Made by a program: the position numbers and the translations under genes. The notes beneath the pieces were generated by a model that was given only the letters and a program-made list of their open reading frames with translations, ran no database searches and was not told where the DNA came from. A DNA stretch of 64,000 bases from Dyadobacter chenwenxiniae (GTDB lineage Bacteria; Bacteroidota; Bacteroidia; Cytophagales; Spirosomataceae): assembly GCF_022869785.1 (NCBI RefSeq), contig NZ_CP094997.1:5146001-5210000 (forward strand), written 5' to 3'. Positions 1-7,904 of this stretch are shown piece after piece. Numbering within the stretch: the stretch's first letter is position 1; each line of letters starts with the position of its first letter.

Positions 1-627
1 CTCAGCCACTTTCTGCTCGATCCAGGCATAGTTACCATCGGCGATAACGTCCTTTGGAAACAGATTTGACCCTAATCCAACTGCATACGCACCTGCCCCG
101 AACCATTCGTTAATGCTCTCGGCAGTAGGCTGCACACCGCCTGTGACCATAATTTTAACATTCGGCATAGGCCCGCGGATGGCTTTGATAAATTTGGAGC
201 CTACCACATCGCCTGGAAAGAGCTTCACCACTTCGGCCCCGGCTTGCTGAGCATTGTAAATCTCTGTTAATGTGGACACCCCTGGAATCCAGGGAATGTT
301 GGCTTTTGCACACGCATAACCCACAGCCGGGTTAAGGCAGGGCGTTACGACAAAGTCCGTTCCTGCATCAATGAATTTTTGCGCAGTTTCTGCATCGTAA
401 ATCGTGCCGATGCCCATAGACAGCCCCGGAAGGCTTTCTTTTGTGTAAGCAACCAGTTCATTGAATACGGTAAATGCGTTCTCACCACGATTCGTGAATT
501 CAAATGCCCGGGCGCCGCCCCTGTAACTGGCGTTGATCACCTCTTTGGCAATTTCTATGTCACTATGATAAAACAGGGGCAAAACGCCCACCTGATTTAA
601 TAGTTTTAATGTTGTTTCCTTATCCAT
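1..627 (-). CDS. eda: KDPG/KHG aldolase (Eda family), 3' end cut by window edge
   Basis: Cleaves 2-keto-3-deoxy-6-phosphogluconate to pyruvate and glyceraldehyde-3-phosphate, the last step of hexuronate breakdown. The reverse strand reads from an ATG at 627 (MDKETTLKLLNQVGVLPLFY...) with no stop for 209 codons to the window edge. The family is about 205-220 residues, so only the last few codons and the stop are missing. Visible motifs are the FEFTNRGE segment with the catalytic Glu, the TPCLNP phosphate/substrate loop and VVKLFPG with the Schiff-base Lys. It lies 49 bp downstream of the KdgK-like kinase on the same strand, so the kinase product would feed directly into this enzyme. Identification rests on motif order and context. 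Confidence 0.9.
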   Translation of the reverse strand, partial: MDKETTLKLLNQVGVLPLFYHSDIEIAKEVINASYRGGARAFEFTNRGENAFTVFNELVAYTKESLPGLSMGIGTIYDAETAQKFIDAGTDFVVTPCLNPAVGYACAKANIPWIPGVSTLTEIYNAQQAGAEVVKLFPGDVVGSKFIKAIRGPMPNVKIMVTGGVQPTAESINEWFGAGAYAVGLGSNLFPKDVIADGNYAWIEQKVAE

Positions 628-676
628 GTTTTTGTTTTTTGAAGCAGCAAATGGCTCAATACACCCGCCAGGCACT

Positions 677-1681
677 TTAACGCTTAATGCGGCCGGAAGT
701 TTCTCCCTGCCTGATCGCCTCAACTTCCTGAATAGTGGAAATCAGTGCGTCCCCTTCTATGGTGTGTTTCAATGCCGAAGCTGCTACGCCGAATTCAAGG
801 GCCTTTTGCTGATCATTAAAGGTAATCAATCCGTGGATCAAACCGGCTATGAATGCATCTCCGCCACCTACTCTGTCGATAATAGGGTTTATTTCAATAT
901 CAGCAGTCTCCAGAAGCGCTGTTCCATTCCAAAGGTAAGCCCTTAGCAAGTTGTGGGAGGCGCTGATGGACGTCCGTTTTGTATCAACAACCGCCTTAAT
1001 CTGTGGATATGCCTTTTGTAAATTGACGCAGGATTCGCTAAAATCGCTTCCTTCTATGCCAAAAATCTCCTTAATATTTTCGCTGTTTGCGATGACAATG
1101 TCGGTCCCGGCGGTGAGGTCAGGCAGGATATCGGATGGTTTTTTACCGTATTTCCATAAGTTAGCCCTGTAAAAAATGTCCCCGGAAACGGTTAGTCCGT
1201 ATTTTCTGGCCACTTTGATTCCATCCAGAAGTGCATCCGCAGCTCCCTGGGAAAGCGCCGGCGTAATTCCTGCCCAGTGAAACCATTTGGCATCTTTCAA
1301 AATGCTGTCCCAATCAATCTCCTTCGGATCTATTTCTGCCAATGATGAATTAGCACGGTCATAAACGATCTGGCTGCCACGTAATGCTGCGCCGGTTTCC
1401 AGAAAATAAACGGCCATTCTGGGACCACCATAAATGATATGAGAAACATCAACACCGTGAAAGTGAAGATATTGCGCCGCAGCCCTCCCTATCGGCGAAT
1501 CGGGGAACCGGGTTACGTGCGCCGTATGATGCCCCCAATAAGCTAACGCCGTGGAGACATTTGCCTCTCCACCTGCGTAAGTGACATTTAGTTGACGTGC
1601 TTGTTCAAAACGGGAAAAACCTGGTGTAGAAAGCCGCATAAGGACTTCTCCAAAAGAAACTATTTGAGCCATACCCTGCAT
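677..1681 (-). CDS. kdgK: 2-keto-3-deoxygluconate kinase, PfkB family
   Basis: A PfkB/ribokinase-fold sugar kinase predicted to phosphorylate 2-keto-3-deoxygluconate to KDPG. At 334 residues it has the usual family length. It shows the N-terminal substrate-side segment (AGGEANVSTALAYWG) and the C-terminal anion-hole signature DRVGGGDAFIAGLIHGL, where the Asp of GGGD is the catalytic base; most relatives have GAGD there. Substrate is inferred from its position between uxaC and eda on one strand, not from sequence. A second ATG three codons in (1672) is an equally plausible start. Spacing is 65 bp to uxaC upstream and 49 bp to eda downstream, consistent with an operon. Confidence 0.88.
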   Translation of the reverse strand: MQGMAQIVSFGEVLMRLSTPGFSRFEQARQLNVTYAGGEANVSTALAYWGHHTAHVTRFPDSPIGRAAAQYLHFHGVDVSHIIYGGPRMAVYFLETGAALRGSQIVYDRANSSLAEIDPKEIDWDSILKDAKWFHWAGITPALSQGAADALLDGIKVARKYGLTVSGDIFYRANLWKYGKKPSDILPDLTAGTDIVIANSENIKEIFGIEGSDFSESCVNLQKAYPQIKAVVDTKRTSISASHNLLRAYLWNGTALLETADIEINPIIDRVGGGDAFIAGLIHGLITFNDQQKALEFGVAASALKHTIEGDALISTIQEVEAIRQGETSGRIKR

Positions 1682-1746
1682 GTTGACCTGAAAAAAGGTG
1701 ATCTCAGGCCGGAGATTTAAATGAATTAATGGATATGTAAACCTAG

Positions 1747-3171
1747 CTAAAATCCGAAATAATTACTTGCATTCCGATAAGAAATGTCCTCCACCAGCTT
1801 GCCAAGCCACTGGATATCATTGGGCAGCTCACCATTTTCCACATCATTGCCAATGATATTACAAAGTATCCTGCGAAAATACTCGTGACGCGGGTAAGAT
1901 AAAAAGCTCCTGGAATCGGTCAGCATCCCCACAAAACGGCTCAGTAAGCCCATATTGGAAAGGGCATTCATCTGGCGTTCCATGCCATCTTTTTGATCCA
2001 GGTACCACCAGCCTGAGCCAAACTGCATCTTACCGGCAATGGTTCCATCATTATAATTACCCGTCATTGTGGCTAACACTTCATTATCAGCTGGATTGAG
2101 GTTATAGAGAATCGTTTTAGCAAGCTGATCGGTTGAATCGAGTTTGTTAAAAAACTTGGACATCGCTTGCGCCTGACTGTAATCGCCGATGGAATCCCAG
2201 CCTGTATCGGGGCCGAGCTCACGCAGCATACGTGCATTATTGTTACGCAAAGCGCCGAGGTGAAACTGTTGCGTCCAGGTTTTGGCATGATCCATTTTCG
2301 CTGTTTCAAAAAGGACCAATGATTTGAATGCTTCCCGTTGCAAATCGCTGGGAAGCTGGCCATTGCGTGCTGCCGAAAACGCCTGTTTTGCAGCCTCTTC
2401 GTCGAACGTCGCATAAATGTGCTCCAAACCGTGATCAGAGAGCTTGCCGCCCATGGATGCAAAAAAGTCATGGCGATTCTGCAATGCAGCCAGCAGACCT
2501 TCGTAAGTATTGATTTCTCTCAAACCGGAAGTTTCACCAAGCTTAGTAAGATATTGATTAAACTCCTCCGGCGAATCGATCAGCAACATGGCTTTGTCAG
2601 GACGGAATGTAGGTAATACTTTAATCTCAAACCCGCTGTCTCTAATTGATTTGTGATCAGATAGCAAGTCCGTAGGATCATCCGTAGTGCAGATGATCTT
2701 TACATTCATTCTTTTCAAGAGGTTTTTTACAGAGAAATCCGGCTGCTTTAATTTCGCTGAACATTCATCGTAAATCTCTCTGGCAGAATCCTTATTTAAC
2801 AAAATATCAATATCAAAATAGCGCAGCAATTCCAGGTGTGTCCAGTGATACAGTGGGTTGCGCATGGTGTACGGCACCGTAATTGCCCATTGCTCAAACT
2901 TTTCCCAATCGCTCGCATCACCTGTGCAATAGCGCTCATTGATGCCATTGGCACGCATTGCACGCCATTTATAATGATCGCCATACAACCAGATCTGCGT
3001 GATATTTTCAAACTGCTTGTCCGCCGCAATCTGGTCCGGAGGAAGGTGGCAGTGATAATCAATGATCGGCATTTCCTTAGCATAATCATGATAAAGAATA
3101 CGCGCAGTCTCCGAACGAAGCAGGAAATCATCGGTGATGAAGGTCTTTTGTGCAGTAACGAATGTTGTCAT
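1747..3171 (-). CDS. uxaC: Glucuronate (uronate) isomerase
   Basis: Isomerises D-glucuronate to D-fructuronate and D-galacturonate to D-tagaturonate in the cytoplasm, the first committed hexuronate step. The 474-residue protein matches the usual length (about 470). It carries the amidohydrolase-fold metal motif DYHCHLPP near residue 40, IICTTDDPTD in the middle and a DSRSFLSYPRHEYFRR segment near the C terminus, all typical of UxaC. It sits between uxuA (upstream, 146 bp away across a repeat-filled gap) and kdgK. With those two and eda it gives glucuronate to pyruvate plus GAP, except for the fructuronate reductase UxuB, which is not in this window. Confidence 0.95.
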   Translation of the reverse strand: MTTFVTAQKTFITDDFLLRSETARILYHDYAKEMPIIDYHCHLPPDQIAADKQFENITQIWLYGDHYKWRAMRANGINERYCTGDASDWEKFEQWAITVPYTMRNPLYHWTHLELLRYFDIDILLNKDSAREIYDECSAKLKQPDFSVKNLLKRMNVKIICTTDDPTDLLSDHKSIRDSGFEIKVLPTFRPDKAMLLIDSPEEFNQYLTKLGETSGLREINTYEGLLAALQNRHDFFASMGGKLSDHGLEHIYATFDEEAAKQAFSAARNGQLPSDLQREAFKSLVLFETAKMDHAKTWTQQFHLGALRNNNARMLRELGPDTGWDSIGDYSQAQAMSKFFNKLDSTDQLAKTILYNLNPADNEVLATMTGNYNDGTIAGKMQFGSGWWYLDQKDGMERQMNALSNMGLLSRFVGMLTDSRSFLSYPRHEYFRRILCNIIGNDVENGELPNDIQWLGKLVEDISYRNASNYFGF

Positions 3172-3186
3172 ATGGCAAGTATTTTT

Positions 3187-3328
3187 TCCCCCAACCCCCT
3201 AAAGGGGGCTATTTTTAATGATAAAGTCCAATAAAGTCCAACGCAAAGTCCCCTTTAGGGGATTTAGGGGCCCACAAAGCCACTCCCAAGCAAAACGCAA
3301 AGTCCCCTTCAGGGGATTTAGGGGCCCC
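3187..3328. repeat. Cluster of three intergenic CCCCTTTAGGGG-type repeats
   Basis: Three copies of a GC-rich element lie between uxaC and uxuA. Two are direct copies starting at 3241 and 3295, exactly 54 bp apart and nearly identical over about 34 bp (core AGTCCCCTTTAGGGGATT, then TAGGGGCCC). The third, around 3187-3212, is a shorter relative in the opposite orientation (CCCCCTAAAGGGGGC). Each core is itself palindromic (CCCCTTTAGGGG or CCCCTTCAGGGG) and could form a hairpin. Similar intergenic elements are, to my knowledge, common in Cytophagales genomes. The third copy runs into uxuA and provides its last codons and stop. Confidence 0.8.
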
Positions 3329-4505
3329 TTTCAATAGCATATTCCAATCCCCGCAACTCAGCCAGCCCGCGCAGACGGCCAATGGCGGTATAACCGGGAT
3401 TTGTTCTTTTCGTGCCCGACAGATCGTCCAGCATTCTATGGCCGTGATCGGGGCGGAATGGCATTCTTAAATCAACCCTTCCAGCTTCTTTTCTGCGTTT
3501 TTGTTCTGCCAGTAGTGCTTTCATCACATTATACATATCTACGTCCCCGTCCAAATGATCGGCTTCGTAAAAACTTCCATCATGCTCTCTTTTGGTTGCA
3601 CGCAAATGGATGAAATGAATGCGGTTACCCAGCCTGTCAACCATGCCGCTGAGATCATTGTCCGGTCTTACGCCATAGGAACCTGTGCAGAAGCAGATGC
3701 CATTGGCCTCATTGTCATATGCTTCCAATAGCAACAAAGCATCATTTTCGGTGCTAACCACCCTCGGAAGGCCTAAAATAGGATAAGGGGGATCATCCGG
3801 ATGGATTGCTAACCTCACGCCAGCCTCCGCGGCAACCGGCGCAACGGCTTGTATAAATTGATATAAATGCGTTCTTAACTCCAAGTCACCTACATGCGCA
3901 TATGCACTCAGTGCAGTCCGGAACTCCTCAATTGTAAAGCTCTCTTCGGATCCTGGCAAGCCAGCAATAATGTTCCTCACCAGCTTGCTAACTTCTGCTT
4001 CCTCAGCATTATCGAGCCAGCTTTTTGCTTTTTGCTTTTGCCCGTCTGTGTAATCAGCTTCTGCTTCCGGTCTTTTCAAAAGATATAGATCAAAAGCTGC
4101 AAATTGTGCCGCATCAAACCGCAAACCAGTTGAGCCATCCTTCATAGGCGCGTCCAGGTCTGTTCTGGTCCAGTCCAGAATGGGCATGAAGTTATAGCAA
4201 ACGGTGTCTATACCGCAGGCACCCAGGTTCACCAAGGTTTGCTGGTAATTTTTAATGTATCGTTCATAATCTCCGGTCCGGGTTTTGATGGCTTCGTGCA
4301 CCGGGACACTTTCCACCACCGACCAGGTAAGACCGGCTTGCTCGATCATTTCTTTGCGAGCGTGTATTTCAGCTGTTTCCCACACTTCCCCATTGCGAAT
4401 GTGGTGTAACGCCGTTACGATTCCGGTTGCTCCGGCCTGGCGGACATCCTGCAAACTCACAGGGTCCTGCGGACCAAACCAACGCCATGTTTGTTCTAAT
4501 GCCAT
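3318..4505 (-). CDS. uxuA: Mannonate dehydratase
   Basis: Dehydrates D-mannonate to 2-keto-3-deoxygluconate. The 395-residue protein has the canonical UxuA start (MALEQTWRWFGPQDPVSLQD), the TIM-barrel segments RLAIHPDDPPYPILGLPRVV and ICFCTGSYGVRPDNDL, and the C-terminal MPFRPDHGHRMLDDL metal/substrate region. Length matches the family. The last residues (…RGP) and the TAA stop are encoded by an intergenic repeat copy (3295-3328), so the extreme C terminus has been shaped by repeat insertion. It is the first catabolic gene of the minus-strand cluster uxuA-uxaC-kdgK-eda; a sigma factor gene ends 103 bp upstream. Confidence 0.95.
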   Translation of the reverse strand: MALEQTWRWFGPQDPVSLQDVRQAGATGIVTALHHIRNGEVWETAEIHARKEMIEQAGLTWSVVESVPVHEAIKTRTGDYERYIKNYQQTLVNLGACGIDTVCYNFMPILDWTRTDLDAPMKDGSTGLRFDAAQFAAFDLYLLKRPEAEADYTDGQKQKAKSWLDNAEEAEVSKLVRNIIAGLPGSEESFTIEEFRTALSAYAHVGDLELRTHLYQFIQAVAPVAAEAGVRLAIHPDDPPYPILGLPRVVSTENDALLLLEAYDNEANGICFCTGSYGVRPDNDLSGMVDRLGNRIHFIHLRATKREHDGSFYEADHLDGDVDMYNVMKALLAEQKRRKEAGRVDLRMPFRPDHGHRMLDDLSGTKRTNPGYTAIGRLRGLAELRGLEYAIERGP

Positions 4506-4524
4506 TGTTTATTCGGCTGTGGGC

Positions 4525-4604
4525 CTTCGGCGGTCGGCCGTTGGCTTTCAGAAGTTAATTTATATTTACTGATAAAACCGACAGCCGAAAGCCGACTGCC
4601 GAAG
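4525..4604. repeat. Imperfect inverted repeat between sigma factor gene and uxuA
   Basis: CTTCGGCGGTCGGC (4525-4538) and GCCGACTGCCGAAG (4591-4604) are complementary with one mismatch. They flank further GCCGAAAGCC/GGCTTTC-like pieces. The arms would make a GC-rich hairpin in either transcript. The run-on of 'GCCGA' units looks like a dispersed intergenic repeat rather than a classic terminator, because no T-run follows. It could attenuate transcription from the sigma factor gene into uxuA. Confidence 0.5.
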
Positions 4605-4608
4605 CTAT

Positions 4609-5220
4609 TCAAGCTACCAACCTATGCTCCGGAACGCGTTCGCGCAAGACTTTCAAGGCCCGGCTCATTTGCGTTTCCACTGTTTTAACTGAAATTTCAA
4701 GCTTTTCCGCAATGTCACGGTAACGCAGGCCTTCCTCTCGGCTCAGCCGGAAAATGATCTGGCATTGTCTCGGCAAAGCCTGGATACACCCTTCCACGTG
4801 ATCAAAAAACTCATTGAATGTCAATTCCTCAACGGGCGAAAAGTGATCTGCATGAGTTAGGTTCCACTGAACAGAATCCAGTGATTCGCGCTCATTTTGC
4901 CTGTGAATCCTTAGTTTCAGGTAATCCAGTGCCTGATTTCTTACTGCTCTGTAAATGTAAGCCTGAAACGAAGTGTGCACTTCAATCTGCTCGCGATTTT
5001 TCCAAAGTTTCACAAACACATCAGAGACAACTTCCTCCGCAATCTCACGGGTAATAACCACACGCATTGCATAGCTACAAAGAGATCTGTAATGATGCGT
5101 AAACAATTCGCGAAAAGCAGTGTAATCTCCGGTTGCCACTACTTTACCAAATAAATTTTCCAAAGCACTTTTCTGGGAATGGCCAGATGGCAAGGTGTTG
5201 GTAAATGATTTTGCTTCCAT
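4609..5220 (-). CDS. ECF-type RNA polymerase sigma-70 factor
   Basis: A 203-residue extracytoplasmic-function sigma factor. Region 2 is visible as EIAEEVVSDVFVKLWKNREQ followed by FQAYIYRAVRNQALDYLK. Region 4 follows near the C terminus as LPRQCQIIFRLSREEGLRYR, then DIAEKLEISVKTVETQMSRA, the recognition helix that reads the -35 element. There is no sigma-1 or sigma-3 domain, as usual for ECF factors. In Bacteroidota such factors normally sit next to a FecR-like anti-sigma gene and SusC/SusD genes. Here none is adjacent: the gene lies upstream of uxuA on the same strand and divergent from a LacI regulator. Target genes are unknown; a link to uronate use is inference from position only. Confidence 0.92.
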   Translation of the reverse strand: MEAKSFTNTLPSGHSQKSALENLFGKVVATGDYTAFRELFTHHYRSLCSYAMRVVITREIAEEVVSDVFVKLWKNREQIEVHTSFQAYIYRAVRNQALDYLKLRIHRQNERESLDSVQWNLTHADHFSPVEELTFNEFFDHVEGCIQALPRQCQIIFRLSREEGLRYRDIAEKLEISVKTVETQMSRALKVLRERVPEHRLVA

Positions 5221-5497
5221 TAATGAGCTAGGTTAATTATAGAAAATTTCCAGGATTAGTAGTGGTGTGAGGTGTATCCTCGTCGTCAACAGTGAACCTA
5301 GTTTAACCATTGATTCGTTGATACACAAAAATTAATCTTGAAAAAGATCAATAAATCTACGCAACCGTTCCCGGAACCGTTCCCGTTTGCGGAATATTTC
5401 CCGGAAGTTGTTGCGTTGTTTGTAATTTGTGCAACAAACCGCAATTAGTGCATTGCTTATAGAAATTGTTGCATTTGTATTATTCCCATACTGTTCG
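5221..5497. promoter_or_regulatory. Divergent control region with nested repeats (candidate operators)
   Basis: The 277-bp gap between the sigma factor gene and the LacI gene has two symmetric clusters. At 5360-5391 the outer pair CGCAA/TTGCG encloses a perfect 9-bp direct repeat, CCGTTCCCG, at 5365-5373 and 5377-5385, which also forms overlapping palindromes (GTTCC-C-GGAAC and GGAAC-C-GTTCC). At 5411-5444 a second TTGCG/CGCAA pair encloses GTTTG/CAAAC. Such symmetry beside a LacI gene suggests operator sites for autoregulation or for the sigma/uronate side. No standard promoter box could be assigned with confidence. Confidence 0.4.
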
Positions 5498-6526
5498 ATG
5501 AAAAAGACTTCTATCACCATCAAAGAAATCGCCAGACAGCTGGATATCTCAAAATCGACAGTTTCCCGGGCGCTACGCGACAGCAGTGAAATCAGTGAAG
5601 AGACGAAAAATAAAGTCATCGACCTGGCAGAAAAGCTTAACTATTATCCAAATCCCATTGCGATTAGTTTGCTCAAAAACCGTACGCAAACGATCGGTGT
5701 GATTGTGCCGGACATTGCAAACCGGTTTTATTCCTCGGCAATTGGTGGCGTAGAAGACATTGCTTACAGCCGCGGTTATCACACCATGATTTACCAAAGC
5801 CACGAACAACTGGAAAGAGAGCGTTCGGCTTCCCGGCACATTGCATCACGCCGCGTAGATGGACTGGTCGTGGCGATTTCAAGCCAATCCGAGAACATTG
5901 ATCATTTTGTGTCTTTGCAGGAACAAGGCATTCCCGTTGTCTTTTTTGATCGCGTAAGTGATGCCATGCAGACGCATAAGGTCCGGATTGATGATTACAA
6001 AGGTGCTTTTGAGGCCACGGAGCATTTGATCAAGCGGGGCTGTAAGCGGATTGCGCACGTTGCGGGCCCAAAAACAGTTTCGATTACGCGTTTTCGTTTG
6101 GAAGGTTACAAAGATGCGCTCAGGAAATACAACATTGATTTTAAAGAAGAATGGGTGCTGCACAGCGAAATAAATCAGGCCGGCGGGACCGAAAGAACTT
6201 ATCAGCTGATGGCATTGCGCGAGCGTCCGGATGCAATTTTCGGCGCCAGCGACCGGATCACGATGGGCATTCACTGGGCGTTGCGCCAGCTTGGTTACCG
6301 CATGCCTGACGATGTTGCGGTGGTGGGATTCTGTGACGTGGCCATGTCGTCCCTACTCGATCCTCCCGTGAGCTCAGTTACGCAGCCTTCATTTGAAATG
6401 GGCCAGCAAGCCACATCCCTGCTTTTGGATTTGATAGAAAGCAAAAATACCCCGGCCGAATATGAGACCAGGGTATTGCCTTCAAACCTTGTAATTAACA
6501 AATCGTCGATGCGCGTTAGCAAATAA
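5498..6526 (+). CDS. LacI-family transcriptional regulator
   Basis: A sugar-responsive DNA-binding regulator. From the ATG at 5498 (MKKTSITIKEIARQLDISKS) the protein is 342 residues. The N-terminal helix-turn-helix is followed by the hinge helix region (NYYPNPIAISL) and a periplasmic-binding-protein-like effector domain starting at TIGVIVPDIANRFYSSAIGG, with GFCDVAMSSLLDPPVSSVTQ near the C terminus. An in-frame start 69 bp upstream would add 23 hydrophobic residues ahead of the HTH, which is atypical, so 5498 is preferred. It is divergent from the sigma factor/uxuA cluster, so a uronate-related effector is a reasonable inference. It is not identifiable as a named regulator. Confidence 0.92.
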   Translation: MKKTSITIKEIARQLDISKSTVSRALRDSSEISEETKNKVIDLAEKLNYYPNPIAISLLKNRTQTIGVIVPDIANRFYSSAIGGVEDIAYSRGYHTMIYQSHEQLERERSASRHIASRRVDGLVVAISSQSENIDHFVSLQEQGIPVVFFDRVSDAMQTHKVRIDDYKGAFEATEHLIKRGCKRIAHVAGPKTVSITRFRLEGYKDALRKYNIDFKEEWVLHSEINQAGGTERTYQLMALRERPDAIFGASDRITMGIHWALRQLGYRMPDDVAVVGFCDVAMSSLLDPPVSSVTQPSFEMGQQATSLLLDLIESKNTPAEYETRVLPSNLVINKSSMRVSK

Positions 6527-6533
6527 CTACCGG

Positions 6534-6569
6534 GTAATGACTACCCCGTAATCGTCACCCCGTAATCGT
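6534..6569. repeat. 14-bp tandem repeat at converging gene ends
   Basis: GTAAT recurs at 6534, 6548 and 6562, giving two to three units of a 14-bp period (GTAATGACTACCCC, GTAATCGTCACCCC, GTAATCGT). The tract lies between the LacI stop and the DUF349 stop and includes the last codons of the DUF349 gene. It looks like a small local duplication; no hairpin with a T-run is evident. Confidence 0.6.
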
Positions 6570-7835
6570 TTTCAACTTTCTTTCGAATTCTGAAAGGATC
6601 TTTTCTTTCATTTGCACTTTCCGCTTCTGAATGTTGATGCGGCCAGCTGCCTGCTTGTCTTGCTCAGGATCGCCGGTTGCAGTTCTGTCAAATTCCAGTA
6701 TGGCAAATTCCAAATCGCTCTTTTCACGTTTTGCCAGCCATTCGAGCTCTCTGTATTTCGTCCTGAGTTGTTCTTCAGGGCTTTTCAATTCGAAAGCGGG
6801 ATATTTTCTGCTGATCACACGTGCCAGATAGCTTAGCTCAAAGATCTTATCACAAACCATCCTGAAACGCTCTGCAAGCTCCTTATCAGCCATTTTGAAA
6901 GGAATTTTAATTTCCTTCCATTTGCTCAAAAGCACTTTTGCTTCCTGTGACGCTTCGATAATGTCTGGTGCACGCAGCAATGTCTCAGCTTGTTGCAGTA
7001 ATTTCTGTTGTTCCACAATCCTTGGGTCAACGCGCACTTTCGGCTCGATGCCTTTGGCCAGATTGTATTTGTCGTAAAACAATTTCAAAAAGTGCCTGTA
7101 AGCCTTATTGACTTTGAAAAAACGCTTTGGCGGCACTTCTCCAATGTTATTCCATGCATTACGCACTTCCCTCGCTTTCTGATAAGCGTCGTCCAAATCA
7201 CGCGAATAACTAAGCGTTTTGGTAATTTTGATCAGCTTCTCATATTCCTCGATGCGGAATTGATTTATTTTATTCTGCTCGTCGAAATAATCCCTGCGGC
7301 GTTGGAAGAAATTATCCAGGATTTGCTGAAAAGTGGTTTCAACCTCCTCCTGATATTCTTTTTCAACCGGCCCTGTACGGATCCATTTCGCTTTGATTTC
7401 CTGAATTTGATCCGTTGCGGTGGTGTAATCTTCAATAGCCGCTGCAACTTTCACATCTTCAATCAATGCCCGTTTGATTTCCAGGTTTTTAAGCTGGTTA
7501 ACCTCGATCAAACCCTTCAGATACTCCTCTTTTTCTTCCAGTCTCTGCAACAACGGAACAAAGTCCCCAAGTGCATCAAAACCTTTAAGCTTACGTTGAA
7601 GCTGGATCAGCTTGGTAAGATAAGATCCTTTGTTAAGTGCCTCATCTATTTCTTTTTCCAACTGCTCCACTTTGTTCAGGACGATGTTAAAACGATTCTT
7701 AAAATAGTCAATCGCTTCTTGCTCAGTCCGCTTTACTTCTCCAATTTGCCGGTCGGGGAATTCCAAATACCCCTTTAAAAATACTTTGCTGTCTTTAACG
7801 TAGCCGTATTCATCATTCAATGTGGCATTTTCCAT
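6555..7835 (-). CDS. DUF349-domain coiled-coil protein
   Basis: A 426-residue, highly charged, mostly helical cytoplasmic protein with repeated DUF349-type units. Recognisable cores are IQEIKAKWIRTGPVEKEYQE, VRNAWNNIGEVPPKRFFKVN and LLSKWKEIKIPFKMADKELA, each a W-containing helix followed by a 'G-x-V/I-P' turn and an F/R-rich helix. No signal peptide or membrane segment is seen. The molecular function of the family is not established. It is divergently transcribed from ettA with 69 bp between the starts. The tail overlaps a 14-bp tandem repeat. Confidence 0.85.
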   Translation of the reverse strand: MENATLNDEYGYVKDSKVFLKGYLEFPDRQIGEVKRTEQEAIDYFKNRFNIVLNKVEQLEKEIDEALNKGSYLTKLIQLQRKLKGFDALGDFVPLLQRLEEKEEYLKGLIEVNQLKNLEIKRALIEDVKVAAAIEDYTTATDQIQEIKAKWIRTGPVEKEYQEEVETTFQQILDNFFQRRRDYFDEQNKINQFRIEEYEKLIKITKTLSYSRDLDDAYQKAREVRNAWNNIGEVPPKRFFKVNKAYRHFLKLFYDKYNLAKGIEPKVRVDPRIVEQQKLLQQAETLLRAPDIIEASQEAKVLLSKWKEIKIPFKMADKELAERFRMVCDKIFELSYLARVISRKYPAFELKSPEEQLRTKYRELEWLAKREKSDLEFAILEFDRTATGDPEQDKQAAGRINIQKRKVQMKEKILSEFERKLKTITG

Positions 7836-7904
7836 TCTTTCAATTTTTTATCTGCTAAGTGTAGGGATAATAACGATATTTGTTACGCACAAATTAAACA
7901 AAAA

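Noticed and set aside
3187..3328. CRISPR-like array
   Set aside because: Only two direct copies plus one inverted copy, palindromic GC-rich cores and no cas genes. This is an intergenic repeat family.
5429..5497. Longer LacI-family N terminus
   Set aside because: It would place 23 hydrophobic residues before the HTH, unlike the family; the ATG at 5498 gives the normal start.
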